From the NCBI GenBank assembly GCA_963575745.1, contig CAUYUJ010016350.1:21001-85000 (forward strand): 64,000 bases of DNA, in the 5' to 3' direction. The stretch's first letter is position 1. Each line of letters starts with the position of its first letter. The position numbers and the translations under genes were made by a program. Shown here piece after piece: positions 29,645 through 40,003 of this stretch. The stretch is from Prorocentrum cordatum. Its lineage: Eukaryota; Sar; Dinophyceae; Prorocentrales; Prorocentraceae. The notes under the pieces were generated by a model. That model was not told the origin of the DNA, searched no databases, and was given only the letters and a program-made list of their open reading frames with translations.

Positions 29645-30791
29645 CCGAGCCGTACCAGCCGAGAGAACCGAAATTAGTTAAAGTTATCGAATACGATATG
29701 ACCGAGTTTTTCGATTCCTGCGTTACCTTATACGCTCAATTGACGGACGCAGACCCGGCCACATATCCGGCCGCGGGTACCCCGTTCGGTCCAGAACTTA
29801 CTGACTTAGAAGACGGACAGGGCGGCCCCAGAGGAGAGATCTACTCCCCGGCTGAGGAGGCTATAGCATCAGCGCTACAGATCAACGTTGACACCGGCCC
29901 TCCTGACCAAGAATTAGAGGTGATTGGCCTCGATGCCGCAGCAGCTAGCCCTGATGACCCTGAGCCACCGACTCAGACGGGAGTGCTTCAGCCAATTGCA
30001 GCAAAAGTCCTGATGCTAATACTTTACGGGGCTAGACTGGCGAGATACGACCTACTCCGTGCCGTGTGTCAAACTGCCAGCTGCATCGCAAAATGGGCAG
30101 ATCAACAAGACATGGACCTCTTCCGCCTCATATGTTACATAAAATGTTCATATCCTTATCGTATGACCTCGAGGGTGGGTGATAAAAAGGAGGATGTTCT
30201 GCTAAAACAATACTCTGATGCAGATATGGCGAGTGACATCCGAACACACAGGAGCACGAGCGCTAGCTACCAAGCAATATGGGGCCCATATACACGGGCA
30301 GGCCAGTCGTTGAGTTCGCAAAGACAAACATGCGCATCTCATAGTACACTTTGGGCCGAGATCGTTGCGGCAGACCTTGCGTTACGCAAGGAACTGCTTG
30401 CGGCATTACCGCTGTGGGAGATCCTGCTGGATAGACCTGCGCGATGTTTATTCTTGGAAGATAACCAAGCAGTTTGCAAAGTCACCAAGGCAGGCGGGTC
30501 AATGAAGCCGATGCATCTAGCAAGAACGCATCGAATCGATGCCGCAGCTGTGTCCGAAGAATTTCTCGTGGCCTTGTTCAATTACAATACGAAAGAACAC
30601 AAAACGAGGCTGCTGATATTGGAACAAGACGATTCGTTGACCCAATGGCGTGGGTCAAAGTATTATACCTCGTCAACACAGTGACGCCTAAGTTCTGGGC
30701 CGCTAAGCGGTGCCAATATTATCTCGACTCAATGTTTTCTGACGGACTTCCCCTGGAACCCGGGGGGATTCCAAGCCCCGCCTGGGCCTAG
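29641..30791 (+). pseudogene. pol: Giant-element RNase H
   Basis: ARLARYDLLRAVCQTASCI precedes KQYSDADMASDIRTHRSTSA (first Asp), STLWAEIVAADLALRKEL (Glu) and LEDNQAVCKVTKAGGSMKPM (second Asp region). A frameshift near 30590 moves the sense frame to 30474-30791, where TQNEAADIGTRRFVDPMAW gives the copia-type exit. This end of Pol is followed by the cargo region. Confidence 0.85.
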
Positions 30792-31040
30792 TTCGGCCTT
30801 GCGGAGAGGAGCTGCCATACCTCGCAAAAAGTCAAACAAAAAGAAATGCGCCCCAACAAAGGCAAACCCGTCGTGGCTGCCCCCGGCCAAGCCGAGGAAT
30901 TGTTAAAGACAAAGAATGCAGTCAGCTCAGCTGATGTTGCAGGTAATGCCACTCCTCGGATGGGCAAATAATGTCACAGCAGAAGCTCAGAGAAAACGAG
31001 AGCGATCGAACACACAACAAAAAGAAGCTCTGATCGTGAG
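30792..31040. other. Gap between Pol and the first cargo frame
   Basis: No gene is seen. It contains a TCAGCT-C-AGCTGA palindrome (30922-30934) and a decayed CGGCCAAGCCG (30884-30894), members of the dispersed family. Confidence 0.5.
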
Positions 31041-32984
31041 ATGAAAACCATGTTTGGAATATCGGACAGTGAAAGCGAATCAGAGCCTTCCATGAGACAT
31101 GAAAACAGGGGGGCTGCTTCTAACGACGGTCGCCCGCTTCACAGTCCGCGCTCTGCGCTGGCTGCCAGCTTCCCTGACAAAAGGGATGAATGGATGAGGC
31201 AAGGGCAGAATTTGACACGACATCATTATGTTTCGAGACTTGTCACATTTATGCCGACAATCGGGGATAGTCCCGTCGAGCTTGATAAGCTTGATGATAA
31301 ACGTCGCACATACGCCGTCAACTCCCAACAAGGTTTGGCAATATATCGCATCGACAATTGGCGTGATGAAGAAAGTAGATATCATCTCCCATTGGAATAT
31401 GACTCAGATGGCGATTCTAGCGACGGTGACTATTGCCTCAGCAAATGGACGGGAAACACAGCATTTAAATCCGAGAAGATCTGCGCCCCGGCCACTCAGT
31501 GGACCGGGGAAAGACTTTTATTAGAGTACTGTTGCGGCCCCCAAAGTAGAATAGGAGACCCGAAGAATTTCGCTGACAACTCATGTAAAGTGATTCGATA
31601 CACCGAGGAAGAAGACATGAGGACGGATGAGGGACTCAAAATAGCGCTTAACGACATAGCTGCGTTTAAGGGAAAACATATCACGTTGTGGGGCTCCATG
31701 CCGTGTACAGGAGGCCCCCCTTGGCAGTACGTGAACGAGGCGCATTATTTCCGCGCCGGAAACCACAGGGCCATGCGCAGACTTCGGGGCATTAGAACTG
31801 ATTTCCGTTATCTATTTTGGTATTTCCGTGAGATTGCCCGTGCCGCGCACACAGCGGGGGGCGTTGTATGCATTGAATGGCCTGCCCAATGTAATTATTG
31901 GAGAGACCCTCAGGTAAAGAGTTTTCTTCGAGAGTTGGGATTTGCCAAGGCGGCGTTGCGCGGGTGCGCGTGCGGATTGAAGGGTAGCAAGGGCAATTTC
32001 ATGAAAAAGCCCTGGACGATAGCCACCACCTCTCCCATTGTTGCGGAGGAGTTAGATCGTAGATGTGATGGCACACACGAGCATGTTGAGGCTAGGGGGC
32101 GAGAGTGTAAGAGCGCTGATAATTACACCGATGATTTTGCCAAGCAAGTTCATTTTGCCGTCGCCAACGCCGCAGAGAGAGTTGGGTCGTCTCGTCGTCG
32201 TCCGACCTCCTTTCCTAGTCCTATATGCGCCGCTGCCGTTTCGGCTCAACAGCCTGCGCGGGCTGCCCCGCGACCCGCCCCCCGTAGAGGCGAGCGGTTT
32301 CCTTGCCGCGACTGCTCGAATCTCGCTTGCCGCGGTTTCCGCGTGCCGGAGACGCCGATGACCGAACCCATGTGTCGTCCGCTGGGGAAGAAGGCGGACG
32401 GATCACTGGGTGATGACGCGATCTCAATCCATTCTGACCACATCGTGGATGAAATTGATTCCGACGTTGTTGCTGACAAGGGCAGAGAGGAAGAGGATTA
32501 CAATAATGCTCTCCTCGCCACAATTCGAAAAGCCTCGACGCCGGCTCAGCCGAGCGGGATGGCTTGCCCACCGGTTCGGCCGGATGGGGCTGGACATGAA
32601 CACTTCAGCCCACATGACATTATATCAGAAAATGATGCTGAAATGGAAACTGCCCCGCAGGACAATTCTCGCTCAAAGAAAGTGACTGACCCCAATGTAG
32701 AAGACGTCGAAGCACGGAGGGATAAAGAAGTCTTCAAGCGCCTCCCTGATGAACTGAGGGAGTGGTCCCGTGCGGGACCCAAAGACGGAACCATCAAGTT
32801 TGTGCCGTCAAAGGGCTGGGGTTGGCGCTACACGATGTGGAAGAACGACGTTCTTGACGCGAGAAATGACGCCGTCGTGATTGCATTGAGGGCGGACCTG
32901 GAAACAACGTCTCAGACGATATTACAGCGTTTTATACTCCCAGATCTCCCAGGACCCGTGGACCGTGCATTGGATTATGTTTGA
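31041..32984 (+). CDS. Cargo protein with a C5-methyltransferase-like domain
   Basis: The 647-codon frame is intact. After a disordered acidic start, residues about 155-350 read RLLLEYCCGPQSRIGDP (SAM-binding-loop-like), CKVIRYTEEEDMRTDEGL, HITLWGSMPCTGGPPWQYVN (PC motif like catalytic motif IV of cytosine-C5 enzymes), GGVVCIEWPAQCNYW (Glu motif, like ENV) and LRGCACGLKGSKGNFMKKPW. The order fits a cytosine-C5-type fold, and cytosine methyltransferases are known passengers of some dinoflagellate retrotransposons. Catalytic competence is not shown. A Cys pair (FPCRDCSNLACRGF) and a Trp-rich end (SKGWGWRYTMWKNDVLD) follow. Confidence 0.6.
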   Translation: MKTMFGISDSESESEPSMRHENRGAASNDGRPLHSPRSALAASFPDKRDEWMRQGQNLTRHHYVSRLVTFMPTIGDSPVELDKLDDKRRTYAVNSQQGLAIYRIDNWRDEESRYHLPLEYDSDGDSSDGDYCLSKWTGNTAFKSEKICAPATQWTGERLLLEYCCGPQSRIGDPKNFADNSCKVIRYTEEEDMRTDEGLKIALNDIAAFKGKHITLWGSMPCTGGPPWQYVNEAHYFRAGNHRAMRRLRGIRTDFRYLFWYFREIARAAHTAGGVVCIEWPAQCNYWRDPQVKSFLRELGFAKAALRGCACGLKGSKGNFMKKPWTIATTSPIVAEELDRRCDGTHEHVEARGRECKSADNYTDDFAKQVHFAVANAAERVGSSRRRPTSFPSPICAAAVSAQQPARAAPRPAPRRGERFPCRDCSNLACRGFRVPETPMTEPMCRPLGKKADGSLGDDAISIHSDHIVDEIDSDVVADKGREEEDYNNALLATIRKASTPAQPSGMACPPVRPDGAGHEHFSPHDIISENDAEMETAPQDNSRSKKVTDPNVEDVEARRDKEVFKRLPDELREWSRAGPKDGTIKFVPSKGWGWRYTMWKNDVLDARNDAVVIALRADLETTSQTILQRFILPDLPGPVDRALDYV

Positions 32985-33276
32985 GCGAAAGGATACTTGC
33001 CGTTTCGATTGTGCCCCTCCTGACGTCGACAAAATACCCGTGGGAACGTTCCTCCAAACGTATCCTGACGAAAAGACGAAGTTGATCAGTAGGGTGTACA
33101 CACAACCCCCAGAAGAGAGCCTTCGTGGTATAATCCGAACACTCGAGCCGGGAGAAGTGTTTGGTCCCACCGTCGGCCCAGCCGTTCAGTGCGAGACCCA
33201 CTGGGGCAGTTATGTGAGTGTACCAGTGAGGGATCACAGGGAAAAAGGCTCTCAAAAGGACTGGATTGATATTTAG
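32965..33276 (+). CDS. Small cargo frame after the methyltransferase-like protein
   Basis: This 103-codon frame overlaps the end of 31041-32984 by 20 bases. It includes VDKIPVGTFLQTYPDEKTKL and GIIRTLEPGEVFGPTVGPAV. It stops with TAG at 33274, and the same frame stays open to the next ORF. It could be the C-terminal part of the upstream protein after a frameshift, or the N-terminus of the downstream one. No family is recognised. Confidence 0.4.
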   Translation: MHWIMFERKDTCRFDCAPPDVDKIPVGTFLQTYPDEKTKLISRVYTQPPEESLRGIIRTLEPGEVFGPTVGPAVQCETHWGSYVSVPVRDHREKGSQKDWIDI

Positions 33277-33333
33277 AGGCCTTCCTCTCGAAAGCCTCCC
33301 CACGGCTCAGCCGTTGCGGAAGGGTGGGGAACG

Positions 33334-34503
33334 ATGTTCGCTTTTCCAGTGATTAAAGGAAAATACAGTGCACCCGTGCACGTTGTCGAGGAAGCCCTTA
33401 CTGCCGCCGCAAAGGCGGCGTACTTCGAGGACGCACCTAAGCAGGCAGTGCACTGGAGGAAAAGACAACGCCCCTGGAAGAGGCCACAGAACTTTGAGAA
33501 ATGGCTTGCCGAAGACGGACTCAACCCGGATGCTGATGAGGACTCGCCGCAAAAGAAGCCGAAGACTGCAACGGAGGCGCCCGACGACTCGACCGCCGAG
33601 GCTTGCCGATCAGCTGTTGTGGGCCAATATGAGCCATCAGTGGATGACCATGGGAATGCGAAACAGGCGGCTGGCGAACCACCAGCCGGCCAGCCTCCCA
33701 ACATTGAGAATCTTCTTGGCTTAGCCAGTGGAGGCAGTGGTGGTGCCCCCCCTCGCGGCTCAGCCGGCGATGATGGGGATCAACCGCCATCTGGCGGGTT
33801 CCCCTCACGCGACGACCCCCCCTCAGGGGGAGGAGGAGGAGGTGGGCCGCCTGACTCGGGACCCGCAGCGTCAGATCCCGAGCCCGAAGACAAACCTTAC
33901 ATCGGTCGCGGCCCGTGGAACGCCCTTGAGCATCTTCGCATGAAAGGGAGCTTTGGGCGTGTTCCGCCCCCCCGGGACGAATGGCGAGCAATAGTGGGCG
34001 AAATCCTTGACCTTTATATGGAAGTCACAGACCCAAAATTGAGATTCTGGTCAGGCAACCTGGATTTTGCCGAGAAATGTGAGGCGATCACAAAGATCGC
34101 CGAGGTTCATGGTCACTCGTGGATTCCATTCACCGGAGAAGACCTCGCCACTATGTCGTCCACGGGGAAGTCTGTGACGGACTTCTTCCGACCGCTGACC
34201 CAGATGACGAATGGGTCTTATCGTAGTTGGTCATGTTACGTTCATATCGTGTCTGACTCCACACTTACGTCCAAGGACACATCAGGGGCGCCTCAGCCGA
34301 GCCTTATGCCTGAGTACCACCTGCGAAATTCGGCATTTGGAAGCGCACAATCGGCTAAGAGCGGAGCACTATTCAACGGCATTGCCGCCGACTCTGCGAA
34401 CTTTCAGTGGGCAAACAATGGTATTACAATGAAGGGACTCACACCCCAATTCGCTTCACTTTTTGGAATCTCAACGACATTGTTGACCAATCGGGCAAAT
34501 TGA
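33334..34503 (+). CDS. Unknown cargo protein A
   Basis: 389 codons from an ATG. A basic, Lys/Arg-rich N-terminal third (HWRKRQRPWKRPQNFEKWL) precedes a long Gly/Pro/Ser/Asp linker. A globular end follows (PRDEWRAIVGEILDLYMEV, FWSGNLDFAEKCEAITKIAE). Palindromes at 33303, 33717 and 33756 lie just before it or in its linker. No known motif is seen. It overlaps the next frame by about 100 bases, and one of the two is probably frame-shifted there. Confidence 0.45.
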   Translation: MFAFPVIKGKYSAPVHVVEEALTAAAKAAYFEDAPKQAVHWRKRQRPWKRPQNFEKWLAEDGLNPDADEDSPQKKPKTATEAPDDSTAEACRSAVVGQYEPSVDDHGNAKQAAGEPPAGQPPNIENLLGLASGGSGGAPPRGSAGDDGDQPPSGGFPSRDDPPSGGGGGGGPPDSGPAASDPEPEDKPYIGRGPWNALEHLRMKGSFGRVPPPRDEWRAIVGEILDLYMEVTDPKLRFWSGNLDFAEKCEAITKIAEVHGHSWIPFTGEDLATMSSTGKSVTDFFRPLTQMTNGSYRSWSCYVHIVSDSTLTSKDTSGAPQPSLMPEYHLRNSAFGSAQSAKSGALFNGIAADSANFQWANNGITMKGLTPQFASLFGISTTLLTNRAN

Positions 34504-36020
34504 ACGGAGTCGGCACTGGAGGCAAAATCACTGAGAAACCGTTTACTTTCGCAGGGAGCCTCAGGCAGATGGTAAAGGACGCCGTGGATTTGATCGACGA
34601 TATAATGAAACGGTCCCAACAAGGGACTATAGAAATAATGTATGTCGGCGGGGGCTCGACGCGTTGGCAAGTAGATGATGACGGCGTCGGCCCGATGTGG
34701 GCCGATGTTGCCACTATGGTCCGAGCCAGAATGAACCGTTGGATTGAACACTTTAAAACGATAGGATTGTTCCCCAGAATAATGATCCTCGACGGTGTCA
34801 GCCTATACCGCCAGTTTAGGCACCGCAATGAGGATGCTTTCCATTTCTGTGCTTCCCATGATGATTATCAAGTTTTTGACGGGGGGGAATCCCGGAAGGT
34901 CCTTGCCGCGGAATTGTGTGTCGAATACATGATTAAATCGGCCAAACTGGCTGTGCCACTTTTCTGTCAGCCTGCCGGCGGCTCAACCGTCGGGGAAGGC
35001 CGCGTAACCTGCCCGGTGAGGGAGGACAAGTACGCCCAACAGGAGGCAAAAGTCGAAGATCTTGTCATGTATTGGCAGGACTGGTCCCCGACAGAAGGTA
35101 ACATTCCCAGGTCGATACATGGCGCGCTCCCATTTAAGGAAAGACTGACCGACGAACGCTTCCCTGTCGTTTCTAACGGAGCTGGAGGCAGTGCTAGATA
35201 TTCGTCCTATTCGAACGAATTTAAAGACTTCCTTAAAAGGGGAGGTGTCTATGAGGACTTCTTCCCATGGAAAGATGATGCTTACTTTTTGCCCCGAGGA
35301 GAAATCTTCTGTCCTGGAATGCCACCGAGGGGGAAGACCCAGAGACCAGCGACCGAGGGAGTCCAGAATGATGAGCCAATGCGTGCCGTACTCGAGGAAC
35401 TCCACAAAGCAGCACCAACGGCGATGCCGAGCGGCTTAGCCGTTGCGGCGAGTAGTGCAACGCCAAGTGACATTGCGGCCCCTGTGTTTACAAAAGTTTT
35501 GACCGGCCAGGCCGGCGTTGTTGTCGCAACTGACAAGGCCAAACCCGTCGGCTCAGCCGGAACGGGCTCTGGTTCTAGCGCAATGACGGCTCAGTCACCA
35601 CGCGCCGATCCGCTGGCTCCTGCGACCAATATCAAGGATATCGAAAACCCCGGGGAAACAGCTGAAAGGACTATTCGTGAGAACTGCCCCGAGGGTAGAT
35701 TGTCTTTGATTAGTAAGAGGCAAAAGAGCAATATCCCAAGGAGACCGCAAGAAGGACGACCTGGAGAAGAAGAATGTTTGTGGCCGATCCATAAGGAGTA
35801 TCAGCAGATAAAGAATCTGCCGATAAAAGATGCAAAGACTGGTGAGGTTACTCGTCGCAATGTCCTTTGCCCATTCACGGTCGCCAGCGGCAATCTTCAC
35901 CGGGGCATGATGCCGTTTAATGCGTACCCAGGCGAAAAGGGCCAGGCTGCTGAGGTCGCTGAGGGAAGAGATCCCCCTTCACAGCTCGGAACGGAAAACG
36001 ATCCTAAAAGATGCGAGTAG
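34407..36020 (+). CDS. Unknown cargo protein B
   Basis: 537 codons. The N-terminal 200 residues look globular, with beta-strand-like GTIEIMYVGGGSTRWQVDD, FKTIGLFPRIMILDGVSLYR and RNEDAFHFCASHDDYQVF. The GGGS and DAFHF placement loosely recalls blocks III and V of SGNH hydrolases, but the block I GDS is not visible, so I do not assign that family. A linker with palindromes (35432, 35549) follows. The end (EYQQIKNLPIKDAKTGEVTR) is basic. Confidence 0.45.
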   Translation: MGKQWYYNEGTHTPIRFTFWNLNDIVDQSGKLNGVGTGGKITEKPFTFAGSLRQMVKDAVDLIDDIMKRSQQGTIEIMYVGGGSTRWQVDDDGVGPMWADVATMVRARMNRWIEHFKTIGLFPRIMILDGVSLYRQFRHRNEDAFHFCASHDDYQVFDGGESRKVLAAELCVEYMIKSAKLAVPLFCQPAGGSTVGEGRVTCPVREDKYAQQEAKVEDLVMYWQDWSPTEGNIPRSIHGALPFKERLTDERFPVVSNGAGGSARYSSYSNEFKDFLKRGGVYEDFFPWKDDAYFLPRGEIFCPGMPPRGKTQRPATEGVQNDEPMRAVLEELHKAAPTAMPSGLAVAASSATPSDIAAPVFTKVLTGQAGVVVATDKAKPVGSAGTGSGSSAMTAQSPRADPLAPATNIKDIENPGETAERTIRENCPEGRLSLISKRQKSNIPRRPQEGRPGEEECLWPIHKEYQQIKNLPIKDAKTGEVTRRNVLCPFTVASGNLHRGMMPFNAYPGEKGQAAEVAEGRDPPSQLGTENDPKRCE

Positions 36021-36558
36021 CCCCGTGTGGCTTGCCCACCAGATGCTCCAGCCAACGACGAGAGTTCCACCGATGACAAAGAACTATCTAGTGCCGAACT
36101 GGGCTCGTTTCTTCAGGATTAAAGCAGACAGGTCGATACGAACGCTGAATGCCACCGTGGCCGATCGCTTGAATTGGGCAGAGTTGAGGTTGACATCCCA
36201 CAAAGTGGGCAAAGCCCATTGCGTCGAATTAGCGGTGCCTTTCTTCCTGACAAGAGATAAGCTTGCGGAGGTCTCAGACCCATCCACCAGCTGGACAAAG
36301 CAGTCGCATGGTACATCAGTATCAACACTTCATGCTATTTTGGAGGGACATCAACTGCTTCCCTCAAATCCTCAATACGGCGGAAGCGTGAAAACACATG
36401 TGGCTGGTGTGTATTAATTCCCATGTACTGACAATCCCAGCACGCGCACCACTTACCCCATTGCGGAGGAGACCTTTGGAGATGGCATTTGGGTTACGGC
36501 CGAGATTGTCTACTATGCCAAGACGACCAAATCTATTAGAGGATCACCGACACAGTAC
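35920..36558 (+). pseudogene. Cargo protein C, N-terminal part (HGT...GVY motif)
   Basis: From about 36070 the frame reads NYLVPNWARFFRIKADRSIR and ends QSHGTSVSTLHAILEGHQLL, then HVAGVY and a TAA at 36415. The sequence after a shift reads EETFGDGIWVTAEIVYYAK and joins the 36559-38070 frame. An HGT box, then GVY, then FGDG is a pattern I associate with a protein family repeated in dinoflagellate genomes. The HGT-GVY pair also recalls ADP-ribosyl/2'-phosphotransferase folds. The function is not assigned. Confidence 0.4.
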
Positions 36559-38070
36559 GTGAGTAATCCAGAGACTGATGTTTTATTCGAACTGCGACTC
36601 TATCATTGGACTGCAGCAGCCGTGTGGGTTACTCAAGCATGGACACATTTGCTGCATGTTGCCAGGGATAAAGGATGGAATCTCGAAGTGGACTTCGAGT
36701 TTGAGAGATACCGAGACCCAGAACGGACTGAGCACACGAACAAGGTCCGGGATGCTCAAAAGGCTTGGGCCCCCGGCTTGACCTCTTTCGAGTGGCAAAA
36801 GGGGGCGCGCCCCCATTTGAGGGGGGAAGGCGAAACAGACTCAGAAAAATATGATGATATTTGGCCGTGGCTTCAAGTCAAAGGAGTCAGACTGATTAAG
36901 ATTCACCCTATACATAGGGATGAGGCTCCGGATAGATCAGTTCAGTTGGTTGAGCAGAATGCAAAGGATGAAGAGAGGGCAGGTGGAGGGGGCGAAAAGG
37001 AGCTGCCGGCGGCTAAGACGCCCGGCGATCCGTTTTCGATGGATAGAAAGGACTTCTCTGATCTTGGAAGGGCGCCTGCGAAGCCCGATAGGGCCTACAA
37101 GGCGCCACCCCCGAGGGCTGCCAGTCGGCCCCCTGTCCCTCCCCCTCCTGGCGGGCCGAAAGAAATTCCCGCCAAGAAGGCTCCGCCAGCGATTCGCATT
37201 CCATCGAGTCCTCCGGGCCAACGGCCGAATGTCACTGGGCAGGCGCATGCTCCGCCTGCGAAAGAGGTTTCTTCCAAGAAGGCCCCTCCTCCGAGGACCG
37301 ATCCCGGGTCGGAGAACTTAGGGCAACCGCCGGCGAAGATGCCTCGATATGATGTAGACCCCGCTACTTCTATGACTGCCCAACCACCGGCTAAGTCGAG
37401 TGGCTCAGGTGCAGTTGGTAGCAGACCTTGGAGGCCGAGCGTTCCTGATCCTCCGTCAGAATTAAATATATTCGCCGGGGCCAACGTTTCTGGCTCCTCG
37501 TCTGTTACACGGAGCCATCAGACAAATGAGCTTCGCTCCAAACAAGCACCTTCCATGCAGGCACCCAGTTGGACCAGGCGCTGGGACGCCCCGCCCCGCG
37601 GCGACGGCGGCCCCGCGGGCGAGCGACCCCGGTCTGCGCATGCCACGCCTGGAGAGGCGAAGGCTGCATCGGATGATGCTGGTGTTCCTGAAAGAGATGG
37701 AAAAGGCAATGTAACGAACTGGCGCGACGTTAGCCCCGCGGCTCAGTCGGACGGGGACCATTCATCTCAGCATTCGCCTGACTTGGAAGGAGATGATGAC
37801 TTTACTACCATCATAATGACAATCAAAGAGGTCTCGTGCTTGCATTTTGAATATCCGAGATCTAGTTCAGTGTTGAGAAATGAAAAATATTTATTTTACC
37901 ACTTGCGAGGGCTACAGTCGAGAGCAAATGACACCCAGGACAACACTATACTGCTGAAAAAGGTTCAGAGTCACTGCTGCACCATACATCAAGGCAGCGA
38001 AATGCATTTACGAGGTGAGTACACCAGACGAGCTGGAGCAGATAAACACATATCCCCCCGCGTGGAATGA
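36559..38070 (+). CDS. Unknown cargo protein C, main frame
   Basis: 503 codons. The GTG at 36559 is not a natural start, because the frame is open upstream to about 36420 with FGDG-type sequence. The first 120 residues are globular and Trp-rich (RLYHWTAAAVWVTQAWTHLL, WNLEVDFEFERYRDPERTEH). The middle 280 residues are Pro/Ala/Lys repeats of the 'xxPPAKxxxKKAPPP' kind, typical disorder. The end (LRGLQSRANDTQDNTILLKK) has no recognisable domain. Confidence 0.45.
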   Translation: MSNPETDVLFELRLYHWTAAAVWVTQAWTHLLHVARDKGWNLEVDFEFERYRDPERTEHTNKVRDAQKAWAPGLTSFEWQKGARPHLRGEGETDSEKYDDIWPWLQVKGVRLIKIHPIHRDEAPDRSVQLVEQNAKDEERAGGGGEKELPAAKTPGDPFSMDRKDFSDLGRAPAKPDRAYKAPPPRAASRPPVPPPPGGPKEIPAKKAPPAIRIPSSPPGQRPNVTGQAHAPPAKEVSSKKAPPPRTDPGSENLGQPPAKMPRYDVDPATSMTAQPPAKSSGSGAVGSRPWRPSVPDPPSELNIFAGANVSGSSSVTRSHQTNELRSKQAPSMQAPSWTRRWDAPPRGDGGPAGERPRSAHATPGEAKAASDDAGVPERDGKGNVTNWRDVSPAAQSDGDHSSQHSPDLEGDDDFTTIIMTIKEVSCLHFEYPRSSSVLRNEKYLFYHLRGLQSRANDTQDNTILLKKVQSHCCTIHQGSEMHLRGEYTRRAGADKHISPRVE

Positions 38071-38151
38071 CTTTGCTAATGCTATCGTCGAACAAATTTT
38101 GAAGGTGGACAGAAATTTTGTGCGCACTCCGATGATAGCGGACGGACCTCG

Positions 38152-39648
38152 ATGTCAAGACGTAAGAAGGCAGAAGATTCTGGGGGCATGGTCAGAGTGC
38201 GCACCCCTCCTGCCCCTCCGCCCGGCTCAGCCGGAGCGGAACAAGAGAGCCGCCGTGATGCACAAGATGAGCAGTCGAATCCGACACAAGTGCCGTCGGA
38301 CGAAGGAACGTCACGCATTAACGATGATGGGACAAAACATGTTCCCAAAGGCCGAGCTCCGTCGCCACCGGGGGCCTCGGCCCACCCGGAAGCACAAGAA
38401 ATGGACGAAGAATCGGAGGACTCTTGCACAAAGCTTCCGCACGAGAAGGATCCTCAATTTCTGGAGTCAATGGATGGCGAAAGTTTTCCACATGGACCCG
38501 CGTCTACGAGTATGTTCCGAAGATTGCGCCTTCCGCCTACTCCAGATAAAAGACAGGGACGGCCGCAGCACAGGGATCCTTACGATGGGGACCGAGAAGT
38601 AACGGTGGGACATGCTGCTGAATTTAAAGGGAGACGATTGTATGTGACAACAGATGAACGCCATCGCATACTTCAAGCTACACCTGGGCCTCTAAAGCAG
38701 ATGCTCCAGGACGCCCATATCACGGGCCCTGTGCCACCCAACGTCGAAGCCATCCGTGAGCAAACGGAAATTACGCTTCGATACATGGCAGAATTCGTGG
38801 AATATCCAATCTTTGCAATATTGGTGGGTCTCAATCAAGACGACGGATCTTTCGCGCATGCAGAGGACTATATGAGAGCCGAGTGTCATTCCGATGACTG
38901 TCCTGATGGTTTTTCTCCGGGCGCCTATGCGTGCTTGCGGCCACTCATAGTTGGAGAAGATGACGGTGAAAACCCGGCTGCCTTAGGCAGTTCGGACACC
39001 TGGAGTGGCCTGAGTTCCCGAGCGGATGATTTGGCCAAAATATGTGGTCAATGTGCTGTATACATCGCGAGGCATTGTTCGGACTATGCTAGATCGTCAG
39101 GAGGCTGGGTCTAACTTGGAGACCTGGTGCAGAAGTTATATGATGACGGTTTTACTTTCCAATCATACGCTTTGGCTGCACACAGCTTAGCTGCGTTGTC
39201 GGCAGGGACAATCGATGTTCTGGGGATTTCACCAAAAGACAGCCCCAAGATTGCTGGGGCACTTATCCACGCTCTGTGGGACAAACACAATAAAAGATCT
39301 CTACAAGAGATCAATGGCAGAGAAATGCCCATACCGATATTCTATAGGGCATGTCAGGGACATTCAACGTTTACCGCTTCGATTGAAAGAATGTATGTCC
39401 CGTGCGACCCTGGCCAAGTCAGGAGTCACGGATCCCTTCTACATATTACGAGCCTACAGGCATTTTTGGAGTCTACGAGTGGAAATGCTTGCTGTCCAAA
39501 GGGCAGCTCTGGGCTGCGTCATGCCGCAGATTGCGATGTATTGCGTTTGCTTCCAGCACACAACTGCCCAACCATGCCTGACCCCTCGGATTTTCCTCCG
39601 TGGCTAACGCCACCTCTGGCCATGTCTCCCCAATCTCAAGCATCATGA
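38152..39648 (+). pseudogene. Unknown cargo protein D, split by one stop
   Basis: The frame runs from 38152 to a TAA at 39112-39114 and then stays open in the same phase to 39648, so this is one gene with a premature stop. It has a charged N-terminal third. A globular part follows (AIREQTEITLRYMAEFVEYP, ICGQCAVYIARHCSDYARSS), then, after the stop, FQSYALAAHSLAALSAGTID and IPIFYRACQGHSTFTASIER. Cys pairs (ECHSDDC, CGQC) may bind metal, but no family is recognised. Confidence 0.45.
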
Positions 39649-40003
39649 ACAATGGGATATTATCATTGTTTCCACTGGCAGAGTACTCACTCGCATCTCG
39701 TACAGAGTATGCCTAGACGGGACATTGGTGTCCCGGGAGGTACCGAGATTCACGGACATCGGCAAAGCCGTCTCACTCGTGAGGCAGATGAATCAGATGC
39801 GCTGGGCGGTACTCTTTGACCGCGAATTATCCTCATACGAGGCCACTTTCGACAACGCGTCGATTATTGCTTGGGTTAATACAGACGAGAGACTGATTAT
39901 TAATTGGGGCCATGAACCAAGATTGGAAACCTCGATTTAAGATCGAATTATATCTACCCCGTGGGACGACGATGGGAGATTTCTTTGTTTCCGTTACCAC
40001 TGG
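39649..40003 (+). pseudogene. Cargo remnant with one short frame
   Basis: The only protein-like piece is 39725-39940, with FTDIGKAVSLVRQMNQMRWA and ASIIAWVNTDERLIINWGHE. It may be the tail of cargo protein D after a shift. A CGGC-AAA-GCCG palindrome occurs near 39760. Confidence 0.35.

Noticed and set aside
34407-36020. SGNH-hydrolase assignment for cargo protein B
   Set aside because: Only weak GGGS and DAFHF resemblance; the GDS block is missing.
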